NCBI RefSeq assembly: GCF_014652515.1 | Contig: NZ_BMYY01000002.1 | Location: 513,450 to 577,449 of the forward strand | Direction: 5' to 3' | Origin: Bacterioplanes sanyensis | Lineage (GTDB): Bacteria; Pseudomonadota; Gammaproteobacteria; Pseudomonadales; Oceanobacteraceae | Length of the DNA stretch: 64,000 bases | Shown: one piece after another, positions 45,962-54,619 of the stretch | How positions within the stretch are numbered: the first letter of the stretch is position 1 | Layout: each line of letters opens with the position of its first letter | Program-made: the position numbers and the translations under genes | The notes under the pieces: generated by a model | Seen by the model: only the letters and a program-made list of their open reading frames with translations | What the model was told of the DNA's origin: nothing | Databases searched by the model: none

Positions 45962-45978
45962 TGGGAAAGGTTTTTGCA
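45962..45978 (+). promoter_or_regulatory. possible sigma-54 promoter of flhA-flhF-fleN-fliA
   Basis: GG at 45964-45965 and GC at 45976-45977 are ten bases apart, and the -12 side TTTTTGCA is good; the -24 side GGGAAA is poor compared with TGGCAC. It lies 38 bases upstream of flhA. The flhB stop is only 16 bases before it, so readthrough is also likely. Confidence 0.4.
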
Positions 45979-46015
45979 GGGTGGCTGTATTAGTTAAATT
46001 TTTGACGGTACAGAT

Positions 46016-48220
46016 ATGGCAGCGGCCCCCGGACAGGTTCTAAGTCAGGTTAAATCGACCTTCGCTTCGCTTAGCAACACCAGCCTAGCGATTCCGCTGA
46101 TGCTGTTGGTGCTGCTGGGCATGATGACCCTGCCGCTGCCGCCCTTTCTGTTAGATACCTTTTTTACTTTCAATATTGCGTTGTCGGTTGTGGTGCTGCT
46201 GGTCAGCGTCTATGCCCGCCGGCCCTTGGACTTCGCCATTTTCCCCACCATTTTGCTGGTAGCGACCTTATTGCGTTTGGCGCTCAACGTGGCCAGTACC
46301 CGAGTTGTACTGCTGAATGGTCACGAGGGTGGCGATGCCGCCGGCAAGGTGATTGAGGCCTTTGGTGAAGTGCTGATCGGCGGCAACTATGCCGTCGGTT
46401 TGGTGGTTTTCATGATTCTCGTCATCATCAACTTCGTGGTGGTCACCAAGGGCGCAGGCCGCGTATCCGAAGTAACCGCTCGCTTCACTCTGGATGCCAT
46501 GCCGGGCAAACAGATGGCGATTGATGCCGATTTGAATGCCGGTTTAATCGATGCTGATGCGGCCAAAACTCGGCGGGCTGAAATTGCTGCCGAAGCGGAT
46601 TTTTACGGTGCCATGGACGGTGCCAGTAAGTTCGTTAAGGGCGATGCCGTGGCCGGTATTTTGATTCTTATCATTAACATTGTGGGTGGCTTTGCCATTG
46701 GCATGGGCCAGCACAACCTCACGCTAGGGGATGCGGTTGAAGCGTATACCTTGTTAGCGATTGGTGATGGTCTGGTGGCGCAAATTCCATCGTTACTGTT
46801 GTCCACGGCGACGGCCATCATGGTAACGCGCAATGGCAATGACGAAGACATGAGCCAGCAAGTTTTTGGTCAAATGTTCGCCTCGTCCCAGGCGCTGGGT
46901 GTGTCGGCTGGCTTGCTGTTCTTGATGGGCATTGTGCCTGGTATGCCGCATACCGTCTTTTTGTCGGCAGCGGCCATTGCCGGAGCGGTAGCTTATTGGA
47001 TTCGTTGGCGCAAACAAGGCGGAGTGCTAGGCGATAAAATTGCACAGCGCCTAGGCGGGCAAAAAGCCGCTCAAGAATCTCAGGGCGAAACCAATGCTTC
47101 CACCGCACTCGCTGCCCCGCAAGAAAAAGCCCAGGCCGCACTGCAGCAAATGGAAGTCAAGGAGCTGGGCTGGGATGACGTTGAGCCAGTTGACCGCATT
47201 GGCCTAGAGGTGGGTTATCGGCTGATTCCGCTGGTGGATAAAAACCAAGGTGGGCAACTGCTAAGCCGCATTAAAGGCGTACGGCGCAAGCTCTCGCAAG
47301 AGTTAGGCTTCCTGATGCCGTCGGTGCATATTCGCGATAATCTCGATCTGTTGCCAAACCAGTACCGCATCACCCTGATGGGCGTCACGTTGGCGGAAGC
47401 TGAAATTCATCCCGAACGCGAACTTGCAATTAACCCAGGCCAGGTGTTTGGCAAAATCGACGGCATCGCCGGTCGTGATCCAGCCTTTGGGCTAGAAGCC
47501 TACTGGATCGATGCCAGCCAAAAAGACAAGGCACAAACCCTGGGCTACACCGTGGTCGATGCCAGCACTGTGGTGGCAACCCACATCAACCAAAAACTGC
47601 AGCGCCATGCCCACGAGCTGTTGGGCCATGAAGATGTGCAAACACTGGTGGATATGCTGGCCAAAACCTCGCCCAAGCTGGCCGAAGAGTTAGTGCCCAA
47701 TACGGTCAGCATCAGCCAGCTTCTCACCGTGTTACAGAACCTGCTGCGTGAGCAAGTACCGATTCGCGATTTGCGCTCCATCGCCGAGTCTTTGGCGAAT
47801 AACCCTGGGCAGAGTCAAGATCTCGCCACTTTAACTTCGATTGCTCGCCTGTCTCTGGCGCGCATGATTGTGCAGAACATCTTTGGTAACGAGGATGAGC
47901 TGCCGGTAATGACGCTTGACCCATCTCTGGAACAATTGTTGCTTAAAACCATACAGCAGGGCAATCAGCCGACCTCGCCGACAGGTTTGGTACTGGAGCC
48001 TAATATGGCGGACACCTTGCAGCGCTCATTGGCAGAAGCGGTGCAAAACCAGGAAATGGCGGGTCGCCCTGCCGTGTTACTGGTGACCACGCAACTGCGT
48101 TCAAGCATGGCAGCGTTTGTCCGCAACAGTCTGGAGCAGCTACATGTGCTGTCGTATCAGGAAATTCCGGACAACAAAAGCATCACGATTGTTGCCACCA
48201 TTGGCAGCCAGAACGGCTAA
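46016..48220 (+). CDS. flhA: FlhA, export gate protein
   Basis: FlhA is the nonameric export gate that uses proton motive force and receives chaperone-substrate complexes. The 734-aa product has about eight membrane helices in the N-terminal half and the FHIPEP-type segments PLDFAIFPTILLVATLLRLA and LNVASTRVVL, then a large cytoplasmic domain (about 360-734). The N-terminus MAAAPGQVLSQVKSTFASL differs from others, as is usual. No strong ribosome site precedes the ATG. Confidence 0.97.
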   Translation: MAAAPGQVLSQVKSTFASLSNTSLAIPLMLLVLLGMMTLPLPPFLLDTFFTFNIALSVVVLLVSVYARRPLDFAIFPTILLVATLLRLALNVASTRVVLLNGHEGGDAAGKVIEAFGEVLIGGNYAVGLVVFMILVIINFVVVTKGAGRVSEVTARFTLDAMPGKQMAIDADLNAGLIDADAAKTRRAEIAAEADFYGAMDGASKFVKGDAVAGILILIINIVGGFAIGMGQHNLTLGDAVEAYTLLAIGDGLVAQIPSLLLSTATAIMVTRNGNDEDMSQQVFGQMFASSQALGVSAGLLFLMGIVPGMPHTVFLSAAAIAGAVAYWIRWRKQGGVLGDKIAQRLGGQKAAQESQGETNASTALAAPQEKAQAALQQMEVKELGWDDVEPVDRIGLEVGYRLIPLVDKNQGGQLLSRIKGVRRKLSQELGFLMPSVHIRDNLDLLPNQYRITLMGVTLAEAEIHPERELAINPGQVFGKIDGIAGRDPAFGLEAYWIDASQKDKAQTLGYTVVDASTVVATHINQKLQRHAHELLGHEDVQTLVDMLAKTSPKLAEELVPNTVSISQLLTVLQNLLREQVPIRDLRSIAESLANNPGQSQDLATLTSIARLSLARMIVQNIFGNEDELPVMTLDPSLEQLLLKTIQQGNQPTSPTGLVLEPNMADTLQRSLAEAVQNQEMAGRPAVLLVTTQLRSSMAAFVRNSLEQLHVLSYQEIPDNKSITIVATIGSQNG

Positions 48221-48239
48221 CTGACAAAGGCCTGAGCTC

Positions 48240-49478
48240 ATGAAAGTAAAACGCATCACCGCAGCGAACATGCAACAAGCATTGCGGCAGGTTACCCAAG
48301 AACTGGGTAGCGATGCCGTTATTTTGTCGAGCAAAAAGGTTGACCAAGGGTTTGAGGTCGTGGCGGCTACGGATTACCAGTCTGGCGACGCCGAAGCTCA
48401 AGCCGAAGTAGAACGCCAGCTGACGCTGCAGCGCGAGCTGGAGCAAACCCGCCGCCAGTTGCAGCCGGAAGCATCAGAGCGAGCCGAAGCTCAAGTTCCA
48501 CCGCAGCAAAAAGCGCGTGAACAAAAGGTTAGAGAGCAGTTTGCACAGCCCAGTGCGCCTGATTCCGGTGAGTTGCGGCGCATGAGTGGCGAGTTGAAAG
48601 AACTTAAAAACTGGTTAGTGAGCCATCAGGGAAGCCCGTGGGATCAAGAACGGCCCATGACTTGGCAGCAATCTCAGCTGTGGCAGCGTTGTCAGGACGT
48701 CGGGCTAGAACCTGCCTGGTCGGACCGTTTGGTGAGCCGACTGCAGCCCGCGGATAACTTAGACGACAGCTGGCGTCAGGCACTGCAGTTGATGGAGCAA
48801 GACTTGCCAGTAGCTAACTTGCCTTGGTTAGAACAAGGCGGACGCTATGCTCTACTGGGGCCAACTGGGGCGGGCAAAACCACCACCATTGGTAAAATGG
48901 CGGCACAGTTTGTCATTCGTCACGGAGCTGAATCCGTGGCCTTGATTACCCTCGACAACTACCGAATTGCAGCGCATGACCAGCTTAAGACCTTTGCCAA
49001 AATCCTCGGTGTGCGCTGGTTAAGAGCCCCGCAGGATGGCACCTTGCCCGAGCTATTAAAAAAGGTGGCGAAGGCCAAGCTGGTGCTCATCGACAGTGCC
49101 GGTCTTGCCAGCCAAGACCCGCACTTCACCGAGCAATTGTCTATGCTCAAAGACTGTGGAAATGCAGTCAAAAAACTGCTGGTACTGCCCCTCACCAGTC
49201 AGGGGCGCTGCCTGCAGGAAAACTACGAACATTTTAAAAGTGCAGCGTTACATGGCTGCATTTTCACCAAGCTGGATGAGTGTTTTTGTCTGGGGCCAGC
49301 CATGAGCATTGCCGCTCTGGCGAGGCTACCACTGACGTTGGTCACTGACGGGCCCCATATTCCGGACGATTTGCACATGCCGGAGGCCAGCAAGCTGGTT
49401 AGGCTGGCTGAGCAGATGGCAAGAATGGCACGGACGCGCTGGCCCGTACCAGAAGCCGCTTACGCGGCGCTGCGCTAA
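48240..49478 (+). CDS. flhF: FlhF, SRP-type GTPase placing the flagellum at the pole
   Basis: FlhF recruits the first flagellar parts to the pole. The 412-aa protein has an N-terminal basic segment (MKVKRITAANMQQALRQVTQ), a variable linker, an N domain and a G domain with the P-loop LLGPTGAGKTTTIGKMAAQF (about residues 202-221), LITLDNYRIAAHDQLKTFAK and VLIDSAGL. The C-terminal FTKLDECFCLGPAMSIAA motif is intact. fleN follows 35 bases later; the pair sets polar position and number. Confidence 0.96.
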   Translation: MKVKRITAANMQQALRQVTQELGSDAVILSSKKVDQGFEVVAATDYQSGDAEAQAEVERQLTLQRELEQTRRQLQPEASERAEAQVPPQQKAREQKVREQFAQPSAPDSGELRRMSGELKELKNWLVSHQGSPWDQERPMTWQQSQLWQRCQDVGLEPAWSDRLVSRLQPADNLDDSWRQALQLMEQDLPVANLPWLEQGGRYALLGPTGAGKTTTIGKMAAQFVIRHGAESVALITLDNYRIAAHDQLKTFAKILGVRWLRAPQDGTLPELLKKVAKAKLVLIDSAGLASQDPHFTEQLSMLKDCGNAVKKLLVLPLTSQGRCLQENYEHFKSAALHGCIFTKLDECFCLGPAMSIAALARLPLTLVTDGPHIPDDLHMPEASKLVRLAEQMARMARTRWPVPEAAYAALR

Positions 49479-49513
49479 TCCAGTCGGACTTAATTTAAGG
49501 AGCAACAGCTGTT

Positions 49514-50332
49514 ATGGCGAAGCATCCCGTACAGGTGATCGCTGTCACCGGTGGCAAAGGTGGCGTGGGTAAAAGTAATGTATCGGTCAACCTGTCTATT
49601 GGGCTGGCTGAGTTAGGGCGCAGGGTCGTGCTGCTAGACGCTGACTTAGGGCTGGCAAACATCGATATTTTGCTGGGGCTGAGTTCCAATCGCACCATCG
49701 AGGACGTTCTTCAAGGCGAGTGCGATTTGGCGGATATCATGCTAACTGGGCCTGGGGGTATTCGTATTGTGCCAGCGTCCTCCGGTACGCAACGTCTCTC
49801 GCAGCTCAATAGCATGGAACACGCTGGCCTAATTCAAGCGTTCAGCGACCTAGGGGACGACATCGATGTACTGGTGGTCGATACCGCTGCCGGTATATCC
49901 GATAGCGTCATGAGTTTCGTGCGGGCAGCTCAGGAAGTCATCTTGGTGGTGACGGATGAACCTACGTCAATTACCGATGCCTACGCTCAGATTAAACTAC
50001 TCAACCGTGATTATGGTTTGTTCCGCTTTCGAGTGGTCGCCAACATGGTGAAGTCGCCGCAGGAAGGAAACGCATTGTTTAATAAACTTACCAAAGTGAC
50101 CGATCGCTTCTTAGACGTTGCCATGCAGTACGTCGGCGCTGTCCCTCAGGACGACGCAGTGCGTCGTGCGGTACAGCGTCAAAAAGCGGTGTTGGATGCG
50201 TATCCTCGCTCTAAAGCTGCAACCGCGTTTCGAGCGCTTGCGAAAAAAGTGGATGCCTGGCCGCTGCCGTCGTCGCCGCGAGGGCATCTGGAATTTTTTG
50301 TTGATCGGCTGGTGCAGGAAGCAGGAGCCTGA
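49514..50332 (+). CDS. fleN: FleN (FlhG), MinD-type ATPase limiting flagellar number
   Basis: FleN restrains FleQ and FlhF so that one polar flagellum is made. The 272-aa product has the deviant Walker A GGKGGVGKSNVSVNLSIGL, switch I/II segments VVLLDADLGLANIDILLG and DVLVVDTAAGISDSVMSF, and a C-terminal membrane-targeting helix region (GHLEFFVDRLVQEAGA). It lacks the DQAxxLR N-terminal extension seen in some FlhG proteins, like the Pseudomonas FleN. fliA starts 4 bases after the stop. Confidence 0.96.
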   Translation: MAKHPVQVIAVTGGKGGVGKSNVSVNLSIGLAELGRRVVLLDADLGLANIDILLGLSSNRTIEDVLQGECDLADIMLTGPGGIRIVPASSGTQRLSQLNSMEHAGLIQAFSDLGDDIDVLVVDTAAGISDSVMSFVRAAQEVILVVTDEPTSITDAYAQIKLLNRDYGLFRFRVVANMVKSPQEGNALFNKLTKVTDRFLDVAMQYVGAVPQDDAVRRAVQRQKAVLDAYPRSKAATAFRALAKKVDAWPLPSSPRGHLEFFVDRLVQEAGA

Positions 50333-50335
50333 TCC

Positions 50336-51064
50336 GTGTCAGCGGGAAGTTGCCTGGTGTATTCAGACATTCAGAAGCATGATGCGGATCGTTTGGTCCG
50401 TGAGCACGCCGGCTTGGTCAAGCGCATCGCCCATCACTTACTTGGGCGTCTGCCCGATAGTGTCCAACTGGATGACTTGCTGCAGGCTGGCATGATTGGC
50501 CTGTTAGAAGCGGCGCGTAAGTACGATGGCAGCAAAGGCGCCAGCTTTGAAACCTATGCCGGCATTCGTATTCGTGGCGCCATGTTGGATGAAATTCGGC
50601 GTGGTGATTGGGCACCGCGCTCTGTGCATCGCAACTCTCGTCGTATCTCAGAAGCGATAAAAGCCGTTGAAAGTAGCAAGGGGCGTGATGCCGAAGATGC
50701 TGAAATCGCTGAATACCTAGGTATTTCTCAGCAGGAGTATCACGCCATCTTGCAAGACAGCGCTAGCTGCCGTCTGTTCAGTTACGAAGAGGTGACGGAG
50801 GGAGGCGAGCCCGTTTCTTTCGACGGAGCAGCGACCAACATCATCGATGGTCTAGAGCGCGATCACTTTCAGCAACATTTGGCCCAAGCGATTCGTCAGT
50901 TACCAGAGCGTGAGCAGCTGGTGCTGGCGTTGTATTATGACGAGGAGCTGAACCTAAAAGAGATTGGCGCGGTACTAGGTGTCAGTGAATCTCGGGTCAG
51001 CCAACTGCACAGTCAGGCCGCCAGCCGCCTTCGCACGCGTTTGAGTGACTGGCTGAGCGATTAA
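50336..51064 (+). CDS. fliA: FliA, flagellar sigma factor sigma-28
   Basis: FliA directs RNA polymerase to late flagellar promoters such as those at 1773, 5977 and 16426. The 242-aa product starts at GTG 50336 after AGGAGC. It shows sigma region 2 (LDDLLQAGMIGLLEAARKYD, FETYAGIRIRGAMLDEIRRG), region 3 and region 4 HTH (LNLKEIGAVLGVSESRVSQL). Its antagonist FlgM is not encoded in this window. Confidence 0.96.
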   Translation: MSAGSCLVYSDIQKHDADRLVREHAGLVKRIAHHLLGRLPDSVQLDDLLQAGMIGLLEAARKYDGSKGASFETYAGIRIRGAMLDEIRRGDWAPRSVHRNSRRISEAIKAVESSKGRDAEDAEIAEYLGISQQEYHAILQDSASCRLFSYEEVTEGGEPVSFDGAATNIIDGLERDHFQQHLAQAIRQLPEREQLVLALYYDEELNLKEIGAVLGVSESRVSQLHSQAASRLRTRLSDWLSD

Positions 51065-51073
51065 TAGTGAAGG

Positions 51074-51119
51074 CCTGTCAGCGTGTACATTAGTGTCATA
51101 TGGATAAAGCGCTGACAGG
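51074..51119 (+). promoter_or_regulatory. perfect 10-bp inverted repeat between fliA and cheY
   Basis: CCTGTCAGCG at 51074-51083 and CGCTGACAGG at 51110-51119 are exact inverse complements separated by 26 bases. No T run follows, so a simple terminator is unlikely. It could be a structured leader or an operator upstream of cheY. Confidence 0.6.
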
Positions 51120-51179
51120 GTCTACAATAACCCTTAGGAACGACTTGGAATATGCAAAGTCGACTTAGTGGAGGTCGTT

Positions 51180-51566
51180 TTGGATAAAAACATGAAAATT
51201 CTCATTGTCGATGATTTTTCAACAATGAGGCGCATCGTGAAAAATCTGCTGCGGGATTTGGGCTTCACCAACACCGCTGAAGCAGATGATGGCAATACTG
51301 CATTGCCGATGCTGCAGTCTGGTGATTTCGACTTCCTCGTGACTGACTGGAATATGCCCGGCATGACAGGCCTTGAGTTACTCAAGCGAGTGCGTGCCGA
51401 TGACAAGCTCAAGCACTTGCCGGTACTTATGGTGACGGCCGAAGCCAAACGGGATCAAATCGTGGCGGCGGCTCAGGCAGGTGTGAATGGCTACGTAGTG
51501 AAGCCATTCACTGCGGCGGTGCTCAAAGAGAAAATCGACAAAATCTTTGAGCGTGTCGAAGGCTGA
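51180..51566 (+). CDS. cheY: CheY, motor response regulator
   Basis: CheY-P binds FliM to change rotation. The start is the TTG at 51180, five bases after GGAGG, giving [20 protein letters not shown]; the ATG at 51192 is an alternative and lies too far from the ribosome site. The 128-aa product has Asp56 ([13 protein letters not shown]), Thr in [12 protein letters not shown] and Lys in [15 protein letters not shown], and resembles Pseudomonas CheY closely. cheZ follows 18 bases later. Confidence 0.95.
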   Translation: MDKNMKILIVDDFSTMRRIVKNLLRDLGFTNTAEADDGNTALPMLQSGDFDFLVTDWNMPGMTGLELLKRVRADDKLKHLPVLMVTAEAKRDQIVAAAQAGVNGYVVKPFTAAVLKEKIDKIFERVEG

Positions 51567-51584
51567 AAGGATTAAGGCGGGCTC

Positions 51585-52382
51585 ATGGCCGACAACCAAT
51601 CTGAACAAGACAAGGCAGCTTCATCGTTAGATGAATCTGTGACGGCTGAGATTCGCCAGCTGGCGGAGCAAATGATCGCAGAAGCCGAGAACGGCCGTCT
51701 GAGCGATGCCGTTGCTGTGGTTAATAAGCTCAATGAACTTCGAGACCGTACCCTTTATCAGGAAGTGGGCAAACTGACTCGTGCAGTGCACGAGTCCATC
51801 AAAAATCTAAGTATTGAATCCATCGGTGCGGGTTCAGAAATTGCCAATACGACCGATAAATTAACCTATGTGGTAGAAATGACCGACAAGTCGGCCAATA
51901 AAACCATGGATCTGGTTGATGCTAGCGTGCCTAAAATTGCTGACATTCAGCAACAGGCGGGGGCGCTATCCCAGCGGTGGGATAAGTTTTTGAAGCGTGA
52001 GTTGAAGCCCGATGAGTTTCGTCAGCTATCGCGAGATATTCAAACGTTTTTACAACAGTCACAGGATGTAGGGCAGCAGGTTCAAGGTAATTTATCAGAG
52101 ATTATGCTGGCCCAAGATTACCAAGATTTAACTGGGCAGATTATCCATAAAGTGGCTGAACTGGTGAAAGATATCGAAAGCCGCTTGGTTAGTCTTGTTG
52201 CTATGGCAGGAACGCTGGATTCTCTGACAGGCATCTCGCATCCTGAAGAAGTCGAGGCACAACCAGCTACAGATAACCATGGCAACATTGCTGCCGAGGG
52301 GCCGCAGGTAAACACTGCGGATAATAACGTCGTGAGTAGCCAAGACGATGTTGACGATTTGCTTTCCAGTCTTGGTTTTTAG
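51585..52382 (+). CDS. cheZ: CheZ, CheY-P phosphatase
   Basis: CheZ resets CheY-P. The 265-aa product has the long four-helix bundle core with the catalytic segment MLAQDYQDLTGQIIHKV (the Asp and Gln that act on CheY-P) and ends in the CheY-binding tail DDVDDLLSSLGF. It has a variable acidic linker before that tail. Confidence 0.96.
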   Translation: MADNQSEQDKAASSLDESVTAEIRQLAEQMIAEAENGRLSDAVAVVNKLNELRDRTLYQEVGKLTRAVHESIKNLSIESIGAGSEIANTTDKLTYVVEMTDKSANKTMDLVDASVPKIADIQQQAGALSQRWDKFLKRELKPDEFRQLSRDIQTFLQQSQDVGQQVQGNLSEIMLAQDYQDLTGQIIHKVAELVKDIESRLVSLVAMAGTLDSLTGISHPEEVEAQPATDNHGNIAAEGPQVNTADNNVVSSQDDVDDLLSSLGF

Positions 52383-52394
52383 AGGAGCCAACGG

Positions 52395-54593
52395 ATGAGT
52401 TTCGATGCTGATGAAGAAATTCTCCAAGACTTTTTAGTCGAAGCGGGAGAAATTCTTGAGAGTTTATCCGAGGAGCTGGTAGATCTTGAACAGCGCCCGG
52501 ATGACCATGATCTGCTCAACAGCATTTTCCGTGGTTTCCATACAGTAAAAGGTGGTGCTGGGTTCTTACAGCTGAATCCCTTAGTCGACTGCTGTCACGC
52601 GGCGGAAAACGTTTTTGACACGTTACGTAATGGTCAGCGCGGGGTTGACTCTAACCTGATGGACGTGGTCTTGCAGGCGCTAGATGCTGTCAATGATATG
52701 TTTGAGTCGGTGCGTAGCGGGCAAATGCCCCAAGATGCAGATCCTGCAATCATTGAACGACTGCACGACCTTGCGCGTCCGGCTGAGGCTGAGCCTGCTG
52801 CACCAGCCGAGCCGCCTGCACAGGCAGAAGCACCAGAGCCGCCCCCCGAGCAGCCAGCTGCTTCCCCAGAGGGTGACTCCTCGGGTGATATTACCGACGA
52901 TGAGTTTGAGCAATTGCTCGATGCTTTGGAGGACGATCCAGCTGCCGCAACGGCCCCACCCGAGACCGAACCGTCTGCTGCTGATGACTTTATTGATGTC
53001 GATTCTGGCGCAGACAGTACAGATGATGAGATATCAGAAGATGAGTTTGAGGCACTGCTAGACCAAATCCACGGTAAGGGTAAGCACAGTGGAGCTCCCG
53101 TAGCCTCAGACAGTGCCCCAGCAGCGCCCGATGACACTCCCGCACAACCTGAAACTAAAGCGGCTGAGGGTGATGATTTAATTACCGACTCTGAGTTTGA
53201 AGAGCTATTGGACCGGCTCCATGGCAAAGGCCAGCACGCTGGCTCACCCGCTGGCGGTGAAGCAGCGCAAGAGCAGCCAGTGGCGCCGCCACCTCCACCG
53301 CCTAGTCCCAAACCCGAGAATAAACCCCAGCCTGCTGCGCAAGCGAAACCTGCTCCTAAACCGGAAAGTAAGCCGGACTCTAAGCGGGCTGACAAAGAAG
53401 CACATCCAGTCGCTGAGGCGACTGTCAGGGTAGATACCAAGCGCTTGGACGACATTATGAATATGGTCGGTGAGCTGGTGTTGGTGCGTAATCGCTTGAT
53501 GCGCTTGGGGCTCGAAAGTGCCGATGAATCCATGTCTAGGGCCGTGGCGAACCTAGATGTGGTGACAGGCGACCTACAAACGTCGGTAATGAAAACACGG
53601 ATGCAACCGATTAAAAAAGTTTTCGGCCGCTTCCCCAGAGTGGTTCGCGACTTGGCTCGGCAGTTGAAAAAAGAAATTAATTTGGAGCTGCGTGGTGAAG
53701 ATACTGATCTAGACAAGAATTTGGTAGAAGCATTGGCGGATCCACTGGTCCACCTCGTGCGTAACGCTGTTGATCACGGTGTTGAAATGCCGGATGAGCG
53801 AGAAAAGAAAGGCAAATCTCGTGTAGGTACTGTGGTGTTGTCAGCGGAACAAGAAGGGGACCACATCCTGCTGGTTATTCAAGATGACGGTGGTGGTATG
53901 GATGCGGATGTATTGCGCCGCAAAGCCGTTGAAAAAGGTGTTATGGATCAGGATGCAGCAGATCGCTTAACGCCGACGGAGTGCTACAACCTGATATTTG
54001 CTCCAGGTTTTTCTACCAAGGAGCAAATATCAGATGTGTCTGGCCGTGGTGTGGGTATGGATGTGGTAAAAACCAAAATTACCCAGTTAAATGGCACCAT
54101 TAATATTGACTCTGAGTTGGGGCGCGGCACTGCTATTCGTATTAAAGTGCCATTAACACTGGCGATTATGCCAACACTAATGGTCATGTTAAAAGAACAA
54201 GCGTTTGCTTTTCCACTGGTCAGTGTGAATGAGATTTTCCATCTTGATTTAACCCAAACCAATATTGTTGATGGACAGGAAGTTGTGGTAGTGCGAGAAA
54301 AACCTATTCCACTGTTCCACTTGAAGCGTTGGTTAATCAAGGGTGAGGAGTTCTCGAAAGCTGATGAGTCAGCGCATGTCGTGGTGGTGTCAGTGGGGAC
54401 ACAGCGAGTCGGCTTTGTTGTTGATCAGCTAATCGGCCAGGAAGAAGTGGTTATCAAACCGCTAGGAAGAATGCTCCATGGTACAGCGGGTATGGCGGGT
54501 GCAACCATCACCGGCGATGGGCGCATCGCTCTAATTCTTGATATCCCTAGCATGTTGGGCCGCTATGCCAGCCGAGCTATGAGCGCGGCGTAG
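52395..54593 (+). CDS. cheA: CheA, kinase of the polar chemosensory array (cluster 2), with repeated linker motifs
   Basis: This 732-aa CheA phosphorylates the motor CheY. P1 carries His49 (IFRGFHTVKGGAGFLQL). I do not find a folded P2 domain; a long Ala/Pro/Glu-rich linker (about 130-340) holds three similar short segments: ITDDEFEQLLDALEDD at 166-181, ISEDEFEALLDQIHGKGKH at 213-231 and ITDSEFEELLDRLHGKGQH at 263-281. P3, P4 (LADPLVHLVRNAVDHGVEMP; VIQDDGGGMD; SGRGVGMDVV) and P5 are complete. The segments resemble the CheY-binding peptides of FliM and CheZ encoded nearby. A Pro-rich stretch (PPPPPPSPKPENKPQ) precedes P3. Confidence 0.95.
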   Translation: MSFDADEEILQDFLVEAGEILESLSEELVDLEQRPDDHDLLNSIFRGFHTVKGGAGFLQLNPLVDCCHAAENVFDTLRNGQRGVDSNLMDVVLQALDAVNDMFESVRSGQMPQDADPAIIERLHDLARPAEAEPAAPAEPPAQAEAPEPPPEQPAASPEGDSSGDITDDEFEQLLDALEDDPAAATAPPETEPSAADDFIDVDSGADSTDDEISEDEFEALLDQIHGKGKHSGAPVASDSAPAAPDDTPAQPETKAAEGDDLITDSEFEELLDRLHGKGQHAGSPAGGEAAQEQPVAPPPPPPSPKPENKPQPAAQAKPAPKPESKPDSKRADKEAHPVAEATVRVDTKRLDDIMNMVGELVLVRNRLMRLGLESADESMSRAVANLDVVTGDLQTSVMKTRMQPIKKVFGRFPRVVRDLARQLKKEINLELRGEDTDLDKNLVEALADPLVHLVRNAVDHGVEMPDEREKKGKSRVGTVVLSAEQEGDHILLVIQDDGGGMDADVLRRKAVEKGVMDQDAADRLTPTECYNLIFAPGFSTKEQISDVSGRGVGMDVVKTKITQLNGTINIDSELGRGTAIRIKVPLTLAIMPTLMVMLKEQAFAFPLVSVNEIFHLDLTQTNIVDGQEVVVVREKPIPLFHLKRWLIKGEEFSKADESAHVVVVSVGTQRVGFVVDQLIGQEEVVIKPLGRMLHGTAGMAGATITGDGRIALILDIPSMLGRYASRAMSAA

Positions 54594-54619
54594 GGGCCAG
54601 TTGAGGAGTAAGCAGGCGA

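Noticed and set aside
51105-51130. sigma-28 promoter for cheY
   Set aside because: TAAAG is present at 51105 but no GCCGATAA-like box lies 14-15 bases further.
53000-53716. Minus-strand ORF of 360 aa opposite cheA
   Set aside because: Low-complexity Ser/Gly/Ala product produced by the Ala/Pro/Glu-rich linker on the other strand.
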